In this document: positions 19,175 through 26,575 of the stretch, piece by piece
How the letters are laid out: every line of letters starts with the position of its first letter
How positions within the stretch are numbered: position 1 is the first letter of the stretch
DNA from: Nocardia cyriacigeorgica
Lineage (GTDB): Bacteria > Actinomycetota > Actinomycetes > Mycobacteriales > Mycobacteriaceae
Assembly: GCF_005863245.1 (NCBI RefSeq)
Contig: NZ_VBUT01000013.1
Coordinates: forward strand, 141,164 to 205,163
Reading direction: 5' to 3'
Length of the DNA: 64,000 nucleotides
The notes under the pieces: generated by a model
Seen by the model: the letters and a program-made list of their open reading frames with translations, nothing else
Databases searched by the model: none
What the model was told of the DNA's origin: nothing
Program-made: the position numbers and the translations under genes

Positions 19175-21709
19175 ATGACCACATCGACCACCCGGGCGGA
19201 CGCGGGGCCCCCGGAGACCGGCGCGAGCACCACCCTGTCGCATCGGCAGGTGCTGACGATTCTCTCCGGCCTGTTGCTCGGCATGTTCCTGGCCGCGTTG
19301 GACCAGAACATCGTGAGCGTCGCGATCGTCAAGATCGCCAACAGCTTGCACGGCTTCGACGAACAGGCGTGGGCCACCACCGCCTATCTGATCACCGCGA
19401 CCATCACCACACCGCTGTACGGCAAGCTCGCCGACATCTACGGCCGCAAACCGTTCTATCTGCTCGCGATCGGGCTGTTCGTCATCGGTTCGGTGGCCTG
19501 CACCTTCGCCACCTCGATGTATCAGCTCGCCGCGTTCCGCGCGTTCCAGGGCCTGGGCGCGGGTGGCCTGATGTCGCTGGCGTTCACCATCATCGGCGAT
19601 ATCGTGCCGGCCCGCGAACGGGTGCGCTACCAGGGCTATTTCATGATCGTCTTCGGTGGCGCGACGGTGCTCGGCCCGGTGCTCGGCGGCTTCTTCTCCG
19701 ATTACGACATCCTCGGCGGCATCGAGGGCTGGCGCTGGGTGTTCCTGGTGAACGTGCCGGTCGGGGTGCTGGCGATGATCGTGGTCGCGAAGGTGCTCAA
19801 TGTCCCGCATCAGCGGCAGAACCACCGCATCGACTGGCTCGGCGCGATAGCGCTGGCGATCTGCGTGGTGCCGCTGCTGATCGTGGCCGAACAGGGCAGG
19901 CATTGGGGCTGGGATTCGCACAAGGCGCTGACCTGCTACGGCATCGGTGCGGCCGGGCTGCTGCTGTTCGTGCTGATCGAGTTCCTGATGAAGGACGCCG
20001 CGCTGATTCCGCTGCGGTTGTTCAAGAACTCCACGTTCAGCGTCACCATCGCGGGCGGATTCATCGTCGGTGTCGCGATGTTCGGCGCGATCACCATGGT
20101 GCCGCAGTACTTCCAGGTGGTGCGCGGGTATTCGCCCACCAAGGCGGGTCTGCTCATGCTGCCGCTGGTGCTCGGCATCATGATCGGTTCGGGTGTGGCG
20201 GGCCAGATCACCAAGCGCACCGGCCGTTACAAGATCCTGCCGGTGGCGGGCACCTTCATCATCGCGGTGGGCGCCGTGCTGTACGCGCAGGTGCATTACG
20301 ACAGCGCGCTGTGGCAGCCGCTGGTGTACGGCGGCGTCATCGGGCTCGGGCTCGGCGCCTGCATGCAGACGCTGATCATCGCCGCGCAGAACGCGGGCCC
20401 GCGCTCGGATATGGGTGTGTCGACCGCGTCGGCGACGTTCTTCCGGCAGATGGGCGGCACCCTCGGCGTCGCGATCTTCCTGACCATCCTGTTCAATCTG
20501 CTGCCGCGCAAGATCACCGACGCGTTCGGCGGAACGCTGCCGCCCGGCTTCGACGCCGCCGCGCTGGGCGATTTGCAGAGCAACACCAGTGTGATCGCCA
20601 CGCTGCCGCCGGAGGTCCGGGTGCCGATCCTGACCGGTTTCACCGACTCCATGCAGGGCGTGTTCTATGCCGCGTCCGCGGTGGCGTTGCTGGCGTGTGT
20701 GGTGCTGATGTTCATGAAGGAGATCCCGCTACAGGACGCGCCGGTGCCCGCGACGGCGACGGACGCGGCGGCGGCCGAAAGCATCGCCTCGTCCTGGGAC
20801 GAGGACCAGGTGTGGGAAGGCGCCGCACAGGCTTTGTCGGAACCGGAGCCGGTACTGGCCGCCGCCGCGGCCCGGCACGCCGAGACCAATGGTCACGGCG
20901 CGCACGAGGGCACGGTGACCGCCGCATTCGACGCCGGCTACGGCGAGGACGCCGCGATCACCGGGCGGGTCCATCGCGAGGACGGGCATCCGGTCCCGGA
21001 CGCGGCGCTCACCCTGATCGATCCGAAGGGCCGCCAGGCCGCGCGCGCCACCGGTGACGCACACGGCGAGTTCGTTTTCCCGGCCGCGGACACGGGCAGC
21101 TATGTGCTGATCGCGTCGGCGAGCGGACATCAGCCCACCGCGGTCAATGTGACGGTCGGGCAGCAGCCCCAGCGACTCGATCTGACACTGCTCGGCTCCG
21201 GACGGCTGTCGGGTGTGGTGCGTTCGGCAGGCAGCGGCGATCCCCTCACCGCCGCGACGGTGACGTTGACCGATCAGCGGGGCGAGGTCGTGGCCAGCGC
21301 GGTGACCGGCGCGGACGGCACGTATGTCTGCGAAGGCGTGGTCGCGGGCTCGTACACGCTGGTGGCGGTGGCCGACCATATGCGCCCGGACGCGAGCACC
21401 CTCGCGGTGCCCGACACCGGTGTGCTGCGCCACGATATCGAGCTGACCCCGATGGCGGTGCTCGTCGGCACGGCCGAAACCGCGGATGGGCGCACCGTCG
21501 CCGACGCCCAGATCACCGTGCTCGACGAGACCGGCGAACTGACCGCAACCACCCGCACCGACGAGCACGGACGCTATGTGGTGCCGGATCTTCCGGTCGG
21601 CCGGTACACGATCGTGGCGCGCGGCTATCCGGCGGTCTCCGGGCAGGTGCTGGTGTCCGGCGGTGAGGTGTCGCACGACGTGCGACTCGGGTACGACACC
21701 GGCGACTGA
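19175..21709 (+). CDS. DHA2-type MFS drug exporter with three C-terminal CarboxypepD_reg-like repeats
   Basis: An 844-residue protein from ATG 19175. Residues about 20-540 are an EmrB/QacA-type 14-helix MFS unit: LGMFLAALDQNIVSVAI, GKLADIYGRKPFYL (motif A) and GLGAGGLMSLAFTIIGDIV (motif C of antiporters). After a linker come three tandem beta-sandwich repeats (about 595-675, 677-760, 761-842), each with a GxV start, DGTY/DEHGRY-type turn and GSYTLVA/GRYTIVA end, as in carboxypeptidase regulatory domains. With 14 helices this tail would be cytoplasmic. It likely exports a toxic compound by proton antiport; the role of the repeats is unknown. Confidence 0.9.
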   Translation: MTTSTTRADAGPPETGASTTLSHRQVLTILSGLLLGMFLAALDQNIVSVAIVKIANSLHGFDEQAWATTAYLITATITTPLYGKLADIYGRKPFYLLAIGLFVIGSVACTFATSMYQLAAFRAFQGLGAGGLMSLAFTIIGDIVPARERVRYQGYFMIVFGGATVLGPVLGGFFSDYDILGGIEGWRWVFLVNVPVGVLAMIVVAKVLNVPHQRQNHRIDWLGAIALAICVVPLLIVAEQGRHWGWDSHKALTCYGIGAAGLLLFVLIEFLMKDAALIPLRLFKNSTFSVTIAGGFIVGVAMFGAITMVPQYFQVVRGYSPTKAGLLMLPLVLGIMIGSGVAGQITKRTGRYKILPVAGTFIIAVGAVLYAQVHYDSALWQPLVYGGVIGLGLGACMQTLIIAAQNAGPRSDMGVSTASATFFRQMGGTLGVAIFLTILFNLLPRKITDAFGGTLPPGFDAAALGDLQSNTSVIATLPPEVRVPILTGFTDSMQGVFYAASAVALLACVVLMFMKEIPLQDAPVPATATDAAAAESIASSWDEDQVWEGAAQALSEPEPVLAAAAARHAETNGHGAHEGTVTAAFDAGYGEDAAITGRVHREDGHPVPDAALTLIDPKGRQAARATGDAHGEFVFPAADTGSYVLIASASGHQPTAVNVTVGQQPQRLDLTLLGSGRLSGVVRSAGSGDPLTAATVTLTDQRGEVVASAVTGADGTYVCEGVVAGSYTLVAVADHMRPDASTLAVPDTGVLRHDIELTPMAVLVGTAETADGRTVADAQITVLDETGELTATTRTDEHGRYVVPDLPVGRYTIVARGYPAVSGQVLVSGGEVSHDVRLGYDTGD

Positions 21710-21793
21710 GGTTCGGTGGCGCGAACCGAACTCACCGTGCGGACGCGCAGTCGAGCCGACAGGCGTGGGGAAATCGCGAACCACCCTCCTGCC

Positions 21794-21817
21794 GATTGAC
21801 CGGCACCGCACCGGGTA
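21794..21817 (+). promoter_or_regulatory. SigF-type promoter (GATT-N15-GGGTA) for the 38-residue membrane protein
   Basis: GATT at 21794-21797, 15 bases, GGGTA at 21813-21817. The -10 ends 10 bases before the ATG, so the transcript would be leaderless or nearly so. It matches the spacing of five other copies in this region. Confidence 0.7.
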
Positions 21818-21827
21818 CGCGGCAAGC

Positions 21828-21944
21828 ATGGAGCTACTCGTGATCCTCGCAATTCCGATCGCGGTCGCTGCGGTGATCCTCTACCGCAAGGCGACCGGAA
21901 AACATCCGAATGAGCCGTTGACCCCGGACAACGACGGTGAGTAG
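21828..21944 (+). CDS. 38-residue single-span membrane protein
   Basis: The frame begins MELLVILAIPIAVAAVILYR and ends in a charged tail (PNEPLTPDNDGE). The first 20 residues are one hydrophobic helix followed by Arg-Lys, so the protein sits in the membrane with its C-terminus probably in the cytosol. There is no ribosome site, consistent with a leaderless mRNA from the promoter 10 bases upstream. The stop overlaps the start of the next small gene. No family recognised; stress induction is inferred from the promoter. Confidence 0.65.
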   Translation: MELLVILAIPIAVAAVILYRKATGKHPNEPLTPDNDGE

Positions 21945-22182
21945 GCCTGTCATGACATCCATGGATCCCGACCCGTCCCGCACTCCCGATCTCGAACCCG
22001 GTGGCGGGGTCCCGCCGGGCGCCACCCCACCGGATACCCCGCAGACCTCCGGTCTGTCGGCGCCCGAACCCGACACCCGCCATCACTTCCCGTTCACCGG
22101 CATCGCGGCGATCCTGGTGACGGTCCTGGTCGTGGCCGTATTCCTGGTGGTGGCGGTGGCGCTGGTGATCTCGCTCGGCTGA
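21937..22182 (+). CDS. Small tail-anchored hypothetical protein
   Basis: An 81-residue protein (or 76 if it starts at ATG 21952, which has GTAGG upstream). Residues 1-50 are Pro/Gly-rich and polar; residues about 52-80 are one strong membrane helix (AAILVTVLVVAVFLVVAVAL) at the extreme C-terminus, a tail-anchored layout with the N-terminus in the cytosol. It overlaps the preceding 38-residue gene by 8 bases and is probably translated from the same stress-type transcript. Function unknown. Confidence 0.65.
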   Translation: MSRPVMTSMDPDPSRTPDLEPGGGVPPGATPPDTPQTSGLSAPEPDTRHHFPFTGIAAILVTVLVVAVFLVVAVALVISLG

Positions 22183-22194
22183 GCGCGGGCCGGC

Positions 22195-22218
22195 GATTGA
22201 GCACCGCGAACCCGGGTA
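22195..22218 (+). promoter_or_regulatory. SigF-type promoter (GATT-N15-GGGTA) for the nucleotidyltransferase operon
   Basis: GATT at 22195-22198, 15 bases, GGGTA at 22214-22218, ending 10 bases before the ATG at 22229. No ribosome site separates it from the ATG, again suggesting a near-leaderless mRNA. Confidence 0.7.
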
Positions 22219-22228
22219 GGCCCCGAAC

Positions 22229-22792
22229 ATGGCACCGACGATCGACCAGCTGCTGCACGCGCTGACCCGCGCGGCGAACGCGCTGACCGAGGCCGGGATA
22301 CCGTTCGCGGTGGCCGGCGGCTGTGCGGTGTACGCGCGCGGCGGGCCCGCCTCCGATCACGATGTGGACCTGTTCGTGCGGCCCGCCGATATCGGCGAGG
22401 TGCGCAGTGTGCTGGCCCGTGCGGGCCTGCGGGTCGCCGATGCCGCCGAGGACTGGCTGACCAAGGCCTATGACGGCGACACCCTCATCGACGTCGTCCA
22501 TCGCCCCAACGACCGTGCGGTCACCGATGAGATGCTCGCGCGGGCCGAGCTGATGCCGGTGGGCCCGACCCGGGCCCCGGTGATCTCCGGCACCGATCTG
22601 ATGGTCGACAAGCTGCTGGTCTTCAGCGCGCATCGGCTCGATCTGAGCCCGCTGCTTCGGATCGCTCGCGATCTGCGCGAGCAGGTGGATTGGCCGTCGG
22701 TGCGGGCCCAGACCGAACATTCGCCCTACGCCAAGGCGTTTCTCGGACTCATCGATGATCTCGGGATCGCCGACACCGGAAGAGGCAACTGA
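22229..22792 (+). CDS. MNT-type nucleotidyltransferase-fold protein
   Basis: A 187-residue protein with the minimal nucleotidyltransferase signature: AVAGGCAVYARGG, then SDHDVDLFV, whose two Asp residues would bind metal, and a later acidic strand in LIDVVHRP. Related single-domain enzymes include AbiEii-like toxins and adenylyl/nucleotidyl transferases of uncertain target. No antitoxin-like partner is adjacent: the next gene, overlapping by one base (TGATG), is a BON-domain protein. It leads an operon under a SigF-type promoter, which argues for a stress role rather than plasmid addiction. Confidence 0.8.
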   Translation: MAPTIDQLLHALTRAANALTEAGIPFAVAGGCAVYARGGPASDHDVDLFVRPADIGEVRSVLARAGLRVADAAEDWLTKAYDGDTLIDVVHRPNDRAVTDEMLARAELMPVGPTRAPVISGTDLMVDKLLVFSAHRLDLSPLLRIARDLREQVDWPSVRAQTEHSPYAKAFLGLIDDLGIADTGRGN

Positions 22793-23064
22793 TGCCAGTG
22801 ACCCATGAACCCGGATCCACTCCACCGCAATATCTGGTCGCGAGGCTGCGTCGCGCGCTGGCCGAGGATCCGCGCACCGCCGAACTGGGTGTGCAGGTCC
22901 ATATTCGCGGCGGTGTCGTCGTCCTCGACGGCGAAGTCACCAGCGCCGAACGCAAACAGCGGCTCGAGGACGCGGTGCGCGAACTCGTGCCCGACGCCGC
23001 CATTCACAACGAGGTCCGGGTGGGCACGCCCGTGCAGCCGGGGCCGAGCGAGGAATTGCGCTGA
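22792..23064 (+). CDS. BON-domain protein
   Basis: A 90-residue protein that is almost entirely one BON domain: LVARLRRALAEDPRTAELGVQVHIRGGVVVLDGEV, then KQRLEDAVRELVP and IHNEVRVG. BON domains bind phospholipids or form small scaffolds, and stand-alone forms such as Kbp/OsmY are stress-induced. No signal peptide is present, so it would be cytosolic or peripheral. It is translationally coupled to the nucleotidyltransferase gene (TGATG). Confidence 0.85.
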   Translation: MPVTHEPGSTPPQYLVARLRRALAEDPRTAELGVQVHIRGGVVVLDGEVTSAERKQRLEDAVRELVPDAAIHNEVRVGTPVQPGPSEELR

Positions 23065-23097
23065 CGGCGCGGCCACGAACGGAAGGAGTTGGCAGGC

Positions 23098-23850
23098 ATG
23101 CGGATCGCGGCGGTCGGAGACATTCATCTGGGAACCGATTCACGCGGATTGCTGCGCCCGGCGCTGCGGCAGCTGCCCGAGCGTGCCGATGTGCTGCTGC
23201 TGGCCGGTGATCTCACCAAACACGGGACCGTGGACGAAGCTCGCGTCGTCGCCGAGGAATTCGCGGATCTGCCGGTGCCGGTGATCGCGGTGCTCGGCAA
23301 TCACGACTATCACAGCGACGCCCAGGACGAGATCACCGATCTGCTCGGCGGCCACAACATCACCGTGCTGGAGGGTTCGGCCACCACCGTCGCCCTGGGC
23401 GGCTCGACGCTGGCGGTCGCCGGCACCATCGGCTTCGGCGGCGGCTTCGCCGGTAAATGCGCGAGTGTGTTCGGTGAGCGGATGATGCGCGATTTCGCCG
23501 GACGCGCGGTGGCGCTTGCCGATTCGCTGCGGGTGGCGCTGGCCGGCTGCGACGCCGACGTCACCGTGGCGTTGACCCACTACTCCCCCGTCACCGACAC
23601 CCTGCACGGCGAACCACCCGAGATCTATCCCTTCCTCGGTTCCTATCTGCTCGGCGAGGCGATCGACGACGCGGGCGCGGACCTGGCCCTGCACGGACAC
23701 GCGCACGCCGGACGGGAACACGGCACCACCCCGGGCGGGATCCGGGTGCGCAATGTCGCCCAGCCGGTGATCCGGGCCGCCTACACCATCTACGACCTGC
23801 GTTCGGCGCCCGAGCCGGCGCGCGTCGGCCGGCCGGGGGCGGTGCGCTGA
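23098..23850 (+). CDS. Calcineurin-like metallophosphoesterase
   Basis: A 250-residue protein; ATG 23098 is used since AAGGAG ends 9 bases upstream. All five metal motifs are visible: VGDIHLGTD, LLAGDLTKHG, VIAVLGNHDYHS, ALTHYSPV and LALHGHAHAG. The family hydrolyses phosphomonoesters, diesters or nucleotides with a dinuclear metal centre. The GHAHAG ending and the size are similar to stand-alone bacterial phosphodiesterases; substrate unknown. Third gene of the operon led by the nucleotidyltransferase, 33 bases after the BON gene. Confidence 0.88.
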   Translation: MRIAAVGDIHLGTDSRGLLRPALRQLPERADVLLLAGDLTKHGTVDEARVVAEEFADLPVPVIAVLGNHDYHSDAQDEITDLLGGHNITVLEGSATTVALGGSTLAVAGTIGFGGGFAGKCASVFGERMMRDFAGRAVALADSLRVALAGCDADVTVALTHYSPVTDTLHGEPPEIYPFLGSYLLGEAIDDAGADLALHGHAHAGREHGTTPGGIRVRNVAQPVIRAAYTIYDLRSAPEPARVGRPGAVR

Positions 23851-23895
23851 GGACCGGTTCGCCCATCACACAGTCACCATCGACAGGAGGCAACC

Positions 23896-24864
23896 ATGCA
23901 GATCGGGTACAAACTGGCGGCCGAGGCGTTCGGCCCCGAGGAGCTGATCCGGCAAGCGGTGCAGGCCGAGGCCGCGGGCTTCGACTTCGTGGAGATGAGC
24001 GACCACTTCCATCCGTGGCTGGACAACCAGGGACATTCCCCCTTCGCCTGGACGGTGCTCGGCGCCATCGCCGCTCGCACCGAGCGGATCGGTCTGGCCA
24101 CCGGCGTCACCTGCCCGATCATCCGGTACCACCCGGCGATCGTGGCGCAGGCCGCGGCCACCCTCGCGCTGATCTCCCACGGCCGGTTCACCCTCGGTAT
24201 CGGCTCCGGCGAACGGCTCAACGAGCATGTGGTGGCGCGTGAGTTCCCCCCGATCGCGGTGCGCCAGGACATGCTGCGCGAGGCGCTCGAGATCATCCGG
24301 TTGCTGTGGCGCGGCGGCTACCAATCCTATGACGGGCGGTATCTGTCGATCTCCGATGCCAGGGTCTTCGATCTGCCCGAGAGCCCACCGCCCATCGCGG
24401 TGGCCGCGGGCGGTCCCGAGGCCGCCCGGATCGCCGGCGAGTTGGGTGATGGCCTGTTCGCCACCGAGCCCGAGGCACGCATCGTCGAGGACTATCACGC
24501 CGCGGGCGGCACCGGACCGCGCTACGCCGAGGTCGGCATGGCGTGGGCGCCCGATGAGCAGAGCGCCGCCGAAGCCGCGCATGCCACCACCCGCTGGTCG
24601 GTGACCGGCTGGAAGGTGATGAGCGAGTTGCCGAATCCGGTGAACTTCGCGGCGGCGACCACGACCGTGCGGGTCGAGGACATCCGGGAGGCCATGGCCT
24701 GCGGTCCCGATCCCGCCCGCTATCTGGAGACGGCGCAGAACTACGTCGATGCCGGGTACGACCATCTGGTGATGCAGAACGCCGGCCCCGATCCCGACGG
24801 GTTCATCGACTTCTACCAGCGTGAACTGGACAAACCGATGCGTGAGCTCGTCGCACGGGCATGA
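23896..24864 (+). CDS. F420-dependent LLM-class oxidoreductase (TIGR03557/FGD-like)
   Basis: A 322-residue luciferase-like TIM-barrel protein: IGYKLAAEAFGPEELIRQAV, FVEMSDHFHPWLDNQGHSPF, LATGVTCPIIRYHPAIVAQAAATL and LGIGSGERLNEHV match the F420-dependent glucose-6-phosphate dehydrogenase-like subgroup. Such enzymes pass hydride between a substrate and coenzyme F420. It has a strong AGGAGG site 9 bases before ATG 23896 and is 45 bases downstream of the phosphoesterase, so it probably ends the same stress operon. Actual substrate is not predictable. Confidence 0.88.
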   Translation: MQIGYKLAAEAFGPEELIRQAVQAEAAGFDFVEMSDHFHPWLDNQGHSPFAWTVLGAIAARTERIGLATGVTCPIIRYHPAIVAQAAATLALISHGRFTLGIGSGERLNEHVVAREFPPIAVRQDMLREALEIIRLLWRGGYQSYDGRYLSISDARVFDLPESPPPIAVAAGGPEAARIAGELGDGLFATEPEARIVEDYHAAGGTGPRYAEVGMAWAPDEQSAAEAAHATTRWSVTGWKVMSELPNPVNFAAATTTVRVEDIREAMACGPDPARYLETAQNYVDAGYDHLVMQNAGPDPDGFIDFYQRELDKPMRELVARA

Positions 24865-24945
24865 GCGGCTGCTCACCTGCACCCAGCGGGCGCCCGCCCG
24901 CCCGGTGTCCTGCGTATCCGCCGCCGTGCCGGGTATCGCTGCGGT

Positions 24946-25278
24946 ATGACCCACTTCAGACGATGGGGCGCTGTGTACCTGCTGGTGCTGTTGTTCGCGG
25001 GCTCATGGGCCGCGCAGTTCGTCACCCAGCTCAGCGATTACCGCAGCACCCAGCAAGCACTCGGGCAGCCCTTCGACTGGGGCGGCTACCTGCACAACTT
25101 CTTCGCCAGCACCTTCGAGAACTGGCAGAGCGAGTGGTTGCAGCTGATTTTCCAGGCGATTCTGCTGCTCGGTGCCAAGCATTGGCTGTTCGCCGTCGAT
25201 GCCGAGGATCTCGAACGCATCGAGAACAAACTCGATGCACTCAACGCGACGATCGCCCGCACCGGTCCGGTTGTCTGA
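24946..25278 (+). CDS. DUF6766-type small membrane protein
   Basis: A 110-residue protein with a hydrophobic helix at residues 9-28 (VYLLVLLFAGSWAAQFVTQL), the characteristic FFASTFENWQSEWLQLIFQAI segment, a second helix around residues 66-80, and a soluble end DAEDLERIENKLDAL. This matches a conserved actinobacterial family of unknown function (DUF6766, by memory). GGGTAT ends 9 bases before its ATG, as in the SigF-type promoters nearby, but the -35 position reads GCGT, so dependence on SigF is uncertain. Confidence 0.78.
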   Translation: MTHFRRWGAVYLLVLLFAGSWAAQFVTQLSDYRSTQQALGQPFDWGGYLHNFFASTFENWQSEWLQLIFQAILLLGAKHWLFAVDAEDLERIENKLDALNATIARTGPVV

Positions 25279-25284
25279 GCCGCT

Positions 25285-25308
25285 GATTGTTCACGCGCGA
25301 GGCGGGTA
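25285..25308 (+). promoter_or_regulatory. SigF-type promoter (GATT-N15-GGGTA) for the Rho_N protein
   Basis: GATT at 25285-25288, 15 bases, GGGTA at 25304-25308. Unlike the near-leaderless copies it is followed by a full AGGAGGTG ribosome site and an ATG 26 bases away. Confidence 0.7.
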
Positions 25309-25334
25309 CCCGTCCCGCAGACAGGAGGTGTGTC

Positions 25335-25661
25335 ATGCCGAAGGAATGGACCGACAAACAGGAACGGCAGTACGAGCACATCAAGGATTCGGCCAAGGAT
25401 CGCGGTGCGGGCACCAAGCGCGCCAAGGAGATCGCGGCCCGCACGGTCAACAAGAACCGCGCCCAGTCCGGCCAGTCCAAGACCGCGAGCCGCTCGTCCA
25501 CCCACGACGTGTCGCCGCAGCATCGCGGCGGTAAGCGCTCGCACAGCGGCTCGAAGGGCCCGACCCGCGACCAGCTGTACAACGAGGCCCGGCAGCGCAA
25601 TATCAAGGGCCGTTCGAAGATGTCCAAGGCACAGTTGGCCAAGGCCCTCGGCCGGTCGTAG
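25335..25661 (+). CDS. Small basic protein with C-terminal Rho_N-like motif
   Basis: A 108-residue, strongly basic protein from ATG 25335 with AGGAGGTG 6 bases upstream. N-terminal part WTDKQERQYEHIKDS followed by KRAKEIAARTVNKNRAQSG is a conserved actinobacterial module often labelled plasmid stabilisation, although no toxin partner is present. The C-terminus (TRDQLYNEARQRNIKGRSKMSKAQLAKAL) has the helix-extended-loop pattern of the Rho N-terminal/SAP type, which contacts nucleic acids. It likely binds DNA or RNA. A SigF-type promoter precedes it and UdgX follows 9 bases later, so both may be stress-induced together. Confidence 0.8.
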   Translation: MPKEWTDKQERQYEHIKDSAKDRGAGTKRAKEIAARTVNKNRAQSGQSKTASRSSTHDVSPQHRGGKRSHSGSKGPTRDQLYNEARQRNIKGRSKMSKAQLAKALGRS

Positions 25662-25670
25662 GGGCGCGTG

Positions 25671-26312
25671 GTGAGCACCACCGCGCGGCACACCGCGCGG
25701 AAGCCGCCCGGCGCCGCCGAATTCGTGCCGCCCGACGCGGATCTCGAGCAGTTGCGCGAGGCCGCGGTGGGCTGCCGAGGCTGCGAGCTGTACCGCGACG
25801 CCACCCAGACCGTCTTCGGTGAGGGTCCTGCGGGTGCGCGGGTGGTGATGGTCGGCGAACAGCCCGGTGATCAGGAGGACCGCGCGGGGCATCCCTTCGT
25901 CGGCCCGGCGGGCCGGCTGCTCGATCGCGCCCTGGTCGAGGCCGGTTTCGACCGCGACGAGGTGTATGTGACCAACGCGGTCAAGCATTTCAAGTTCGTC
26001 GAACGCGGTAAGCGCCGCATCCACAAACAACCCAGCCGCACCGAAGTGGTGGCCTGTTCGGCGTGGTTGAGCGCCGAACTGGACCTGGTGGCACCGGATC
26101 TGGTGGTCTGCCTGGGCTCGGTGGCCGCCAAGGCGGTGCTCGGTCCCTCGACCACGGTCGGGGAATTGCGCGGCGTCGTCATCGATGGTCCCGGCTATCA
26201 GGTCACGGCGACGGTGCATCCGTCGGCGGTGCTGCGTTCCACCGACCGCAAGGCCGCCTACGCCGAATTCGTGGGCGATCTGGCCCGCATCCACGACGTC
26301 GCACTGCACTGA
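25671..26312 (+). CDS. udgX: UdgX-type uracil-DNA cross-linking protein (family 4-like)
   Basis: About 213 residues, starting at GTG 25671 (GGGG 6 bases upstream) or the GTG one codon earlier. Motif A is GEQPGDQEDRAGHPFVGPAG, the glutamine-rich form of UdgX. The loop GKRRIHKQP is the UdgX hallmark; its His (near residue 118) is the residue that in M. smegmatis UdgX bonds covalently to the abasic site after uracil removal. Cysteines in GCRGCELY and later positions fit the family 4Fe-4S cluster. The protein thus traps, rather than turns over, uracil lesions. It follows the Rho_N gene after 9 bases, likely one transcript. Confidence 0.92.
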   Translation: MSTTARHTARKPPGAAEFVPPDADLEQLREAAVGCRGCELYRDATQTVFGEGPAGARVVMVGEQPGDQEDRAGHPFVGPAGRLLDRALVEAGFDRDEVYVTNAVKHFKFVERGKRRIHKQPSRTEVVACSAWLSAELDLVAPDLVVCLGSVAAKAVLGPSTTVGELRGVVIDGPGYQVTATVHPSAVLRSTDRKAAYAEFVGDLARIHDVALH

Positions 26313-26364
26313 TCATCCGAACCGAGAACCATCCCGGCAGATCCGCGAGACGAAGGAGCCGGCC

Positions 26365-26562
26365 GTGCGAACCGACCAGCTGACCCACCCGAATCCCCCG
26401 CGTGAACCCGATCCGGTGCCGCCTGCCCCGCCACCGCATCCGATCCCCGAGCCCGAGCCGGTGCCGCCCGCGCCGCGGCCGGGCGATCCGCCGACGCCGC
26501 CGATCCCGCCGCCACCGGACCCGGGACCGTCACCGGATCCGATCCCGCCGACACCGGTGTGA
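26365..26562 (+). CDS. 65-residue proline-rich peptide
   Basis: A frame from GTG 26365 with AAGGAG 7 bases upstream encodes 65 residues, 33 of them proline, mostly as DPxPP, PEPEPVPP and PPDPGP steps. No signal peptide or membrane segment precedes it, so it should be cytosolic and extended (polyproline II). The codons show the strong third-position GC of a real gene, though repetitive GC-rich DNA can mimic this. It lies 52 bases after udgX and converges on sigF. No family recognised. Confidence 0.55.
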   Translation: MRTDQLTHPNPPREPDPVPPAPPPHPIPEPEPVPPAPRPGDPPTPPIPPPPDPGPSPDPIPPTPV

Positions 26563-26575
26563 ACCGGCGAAAACC

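Noticed and set aside
22229..23064. Nucleotidyltransferase plus small protein as a toxin-antitoxin pair
   Set aside because: The small partner is a BON domain, not a HEPN or antitoxin-like protein, and both head a stress operon.
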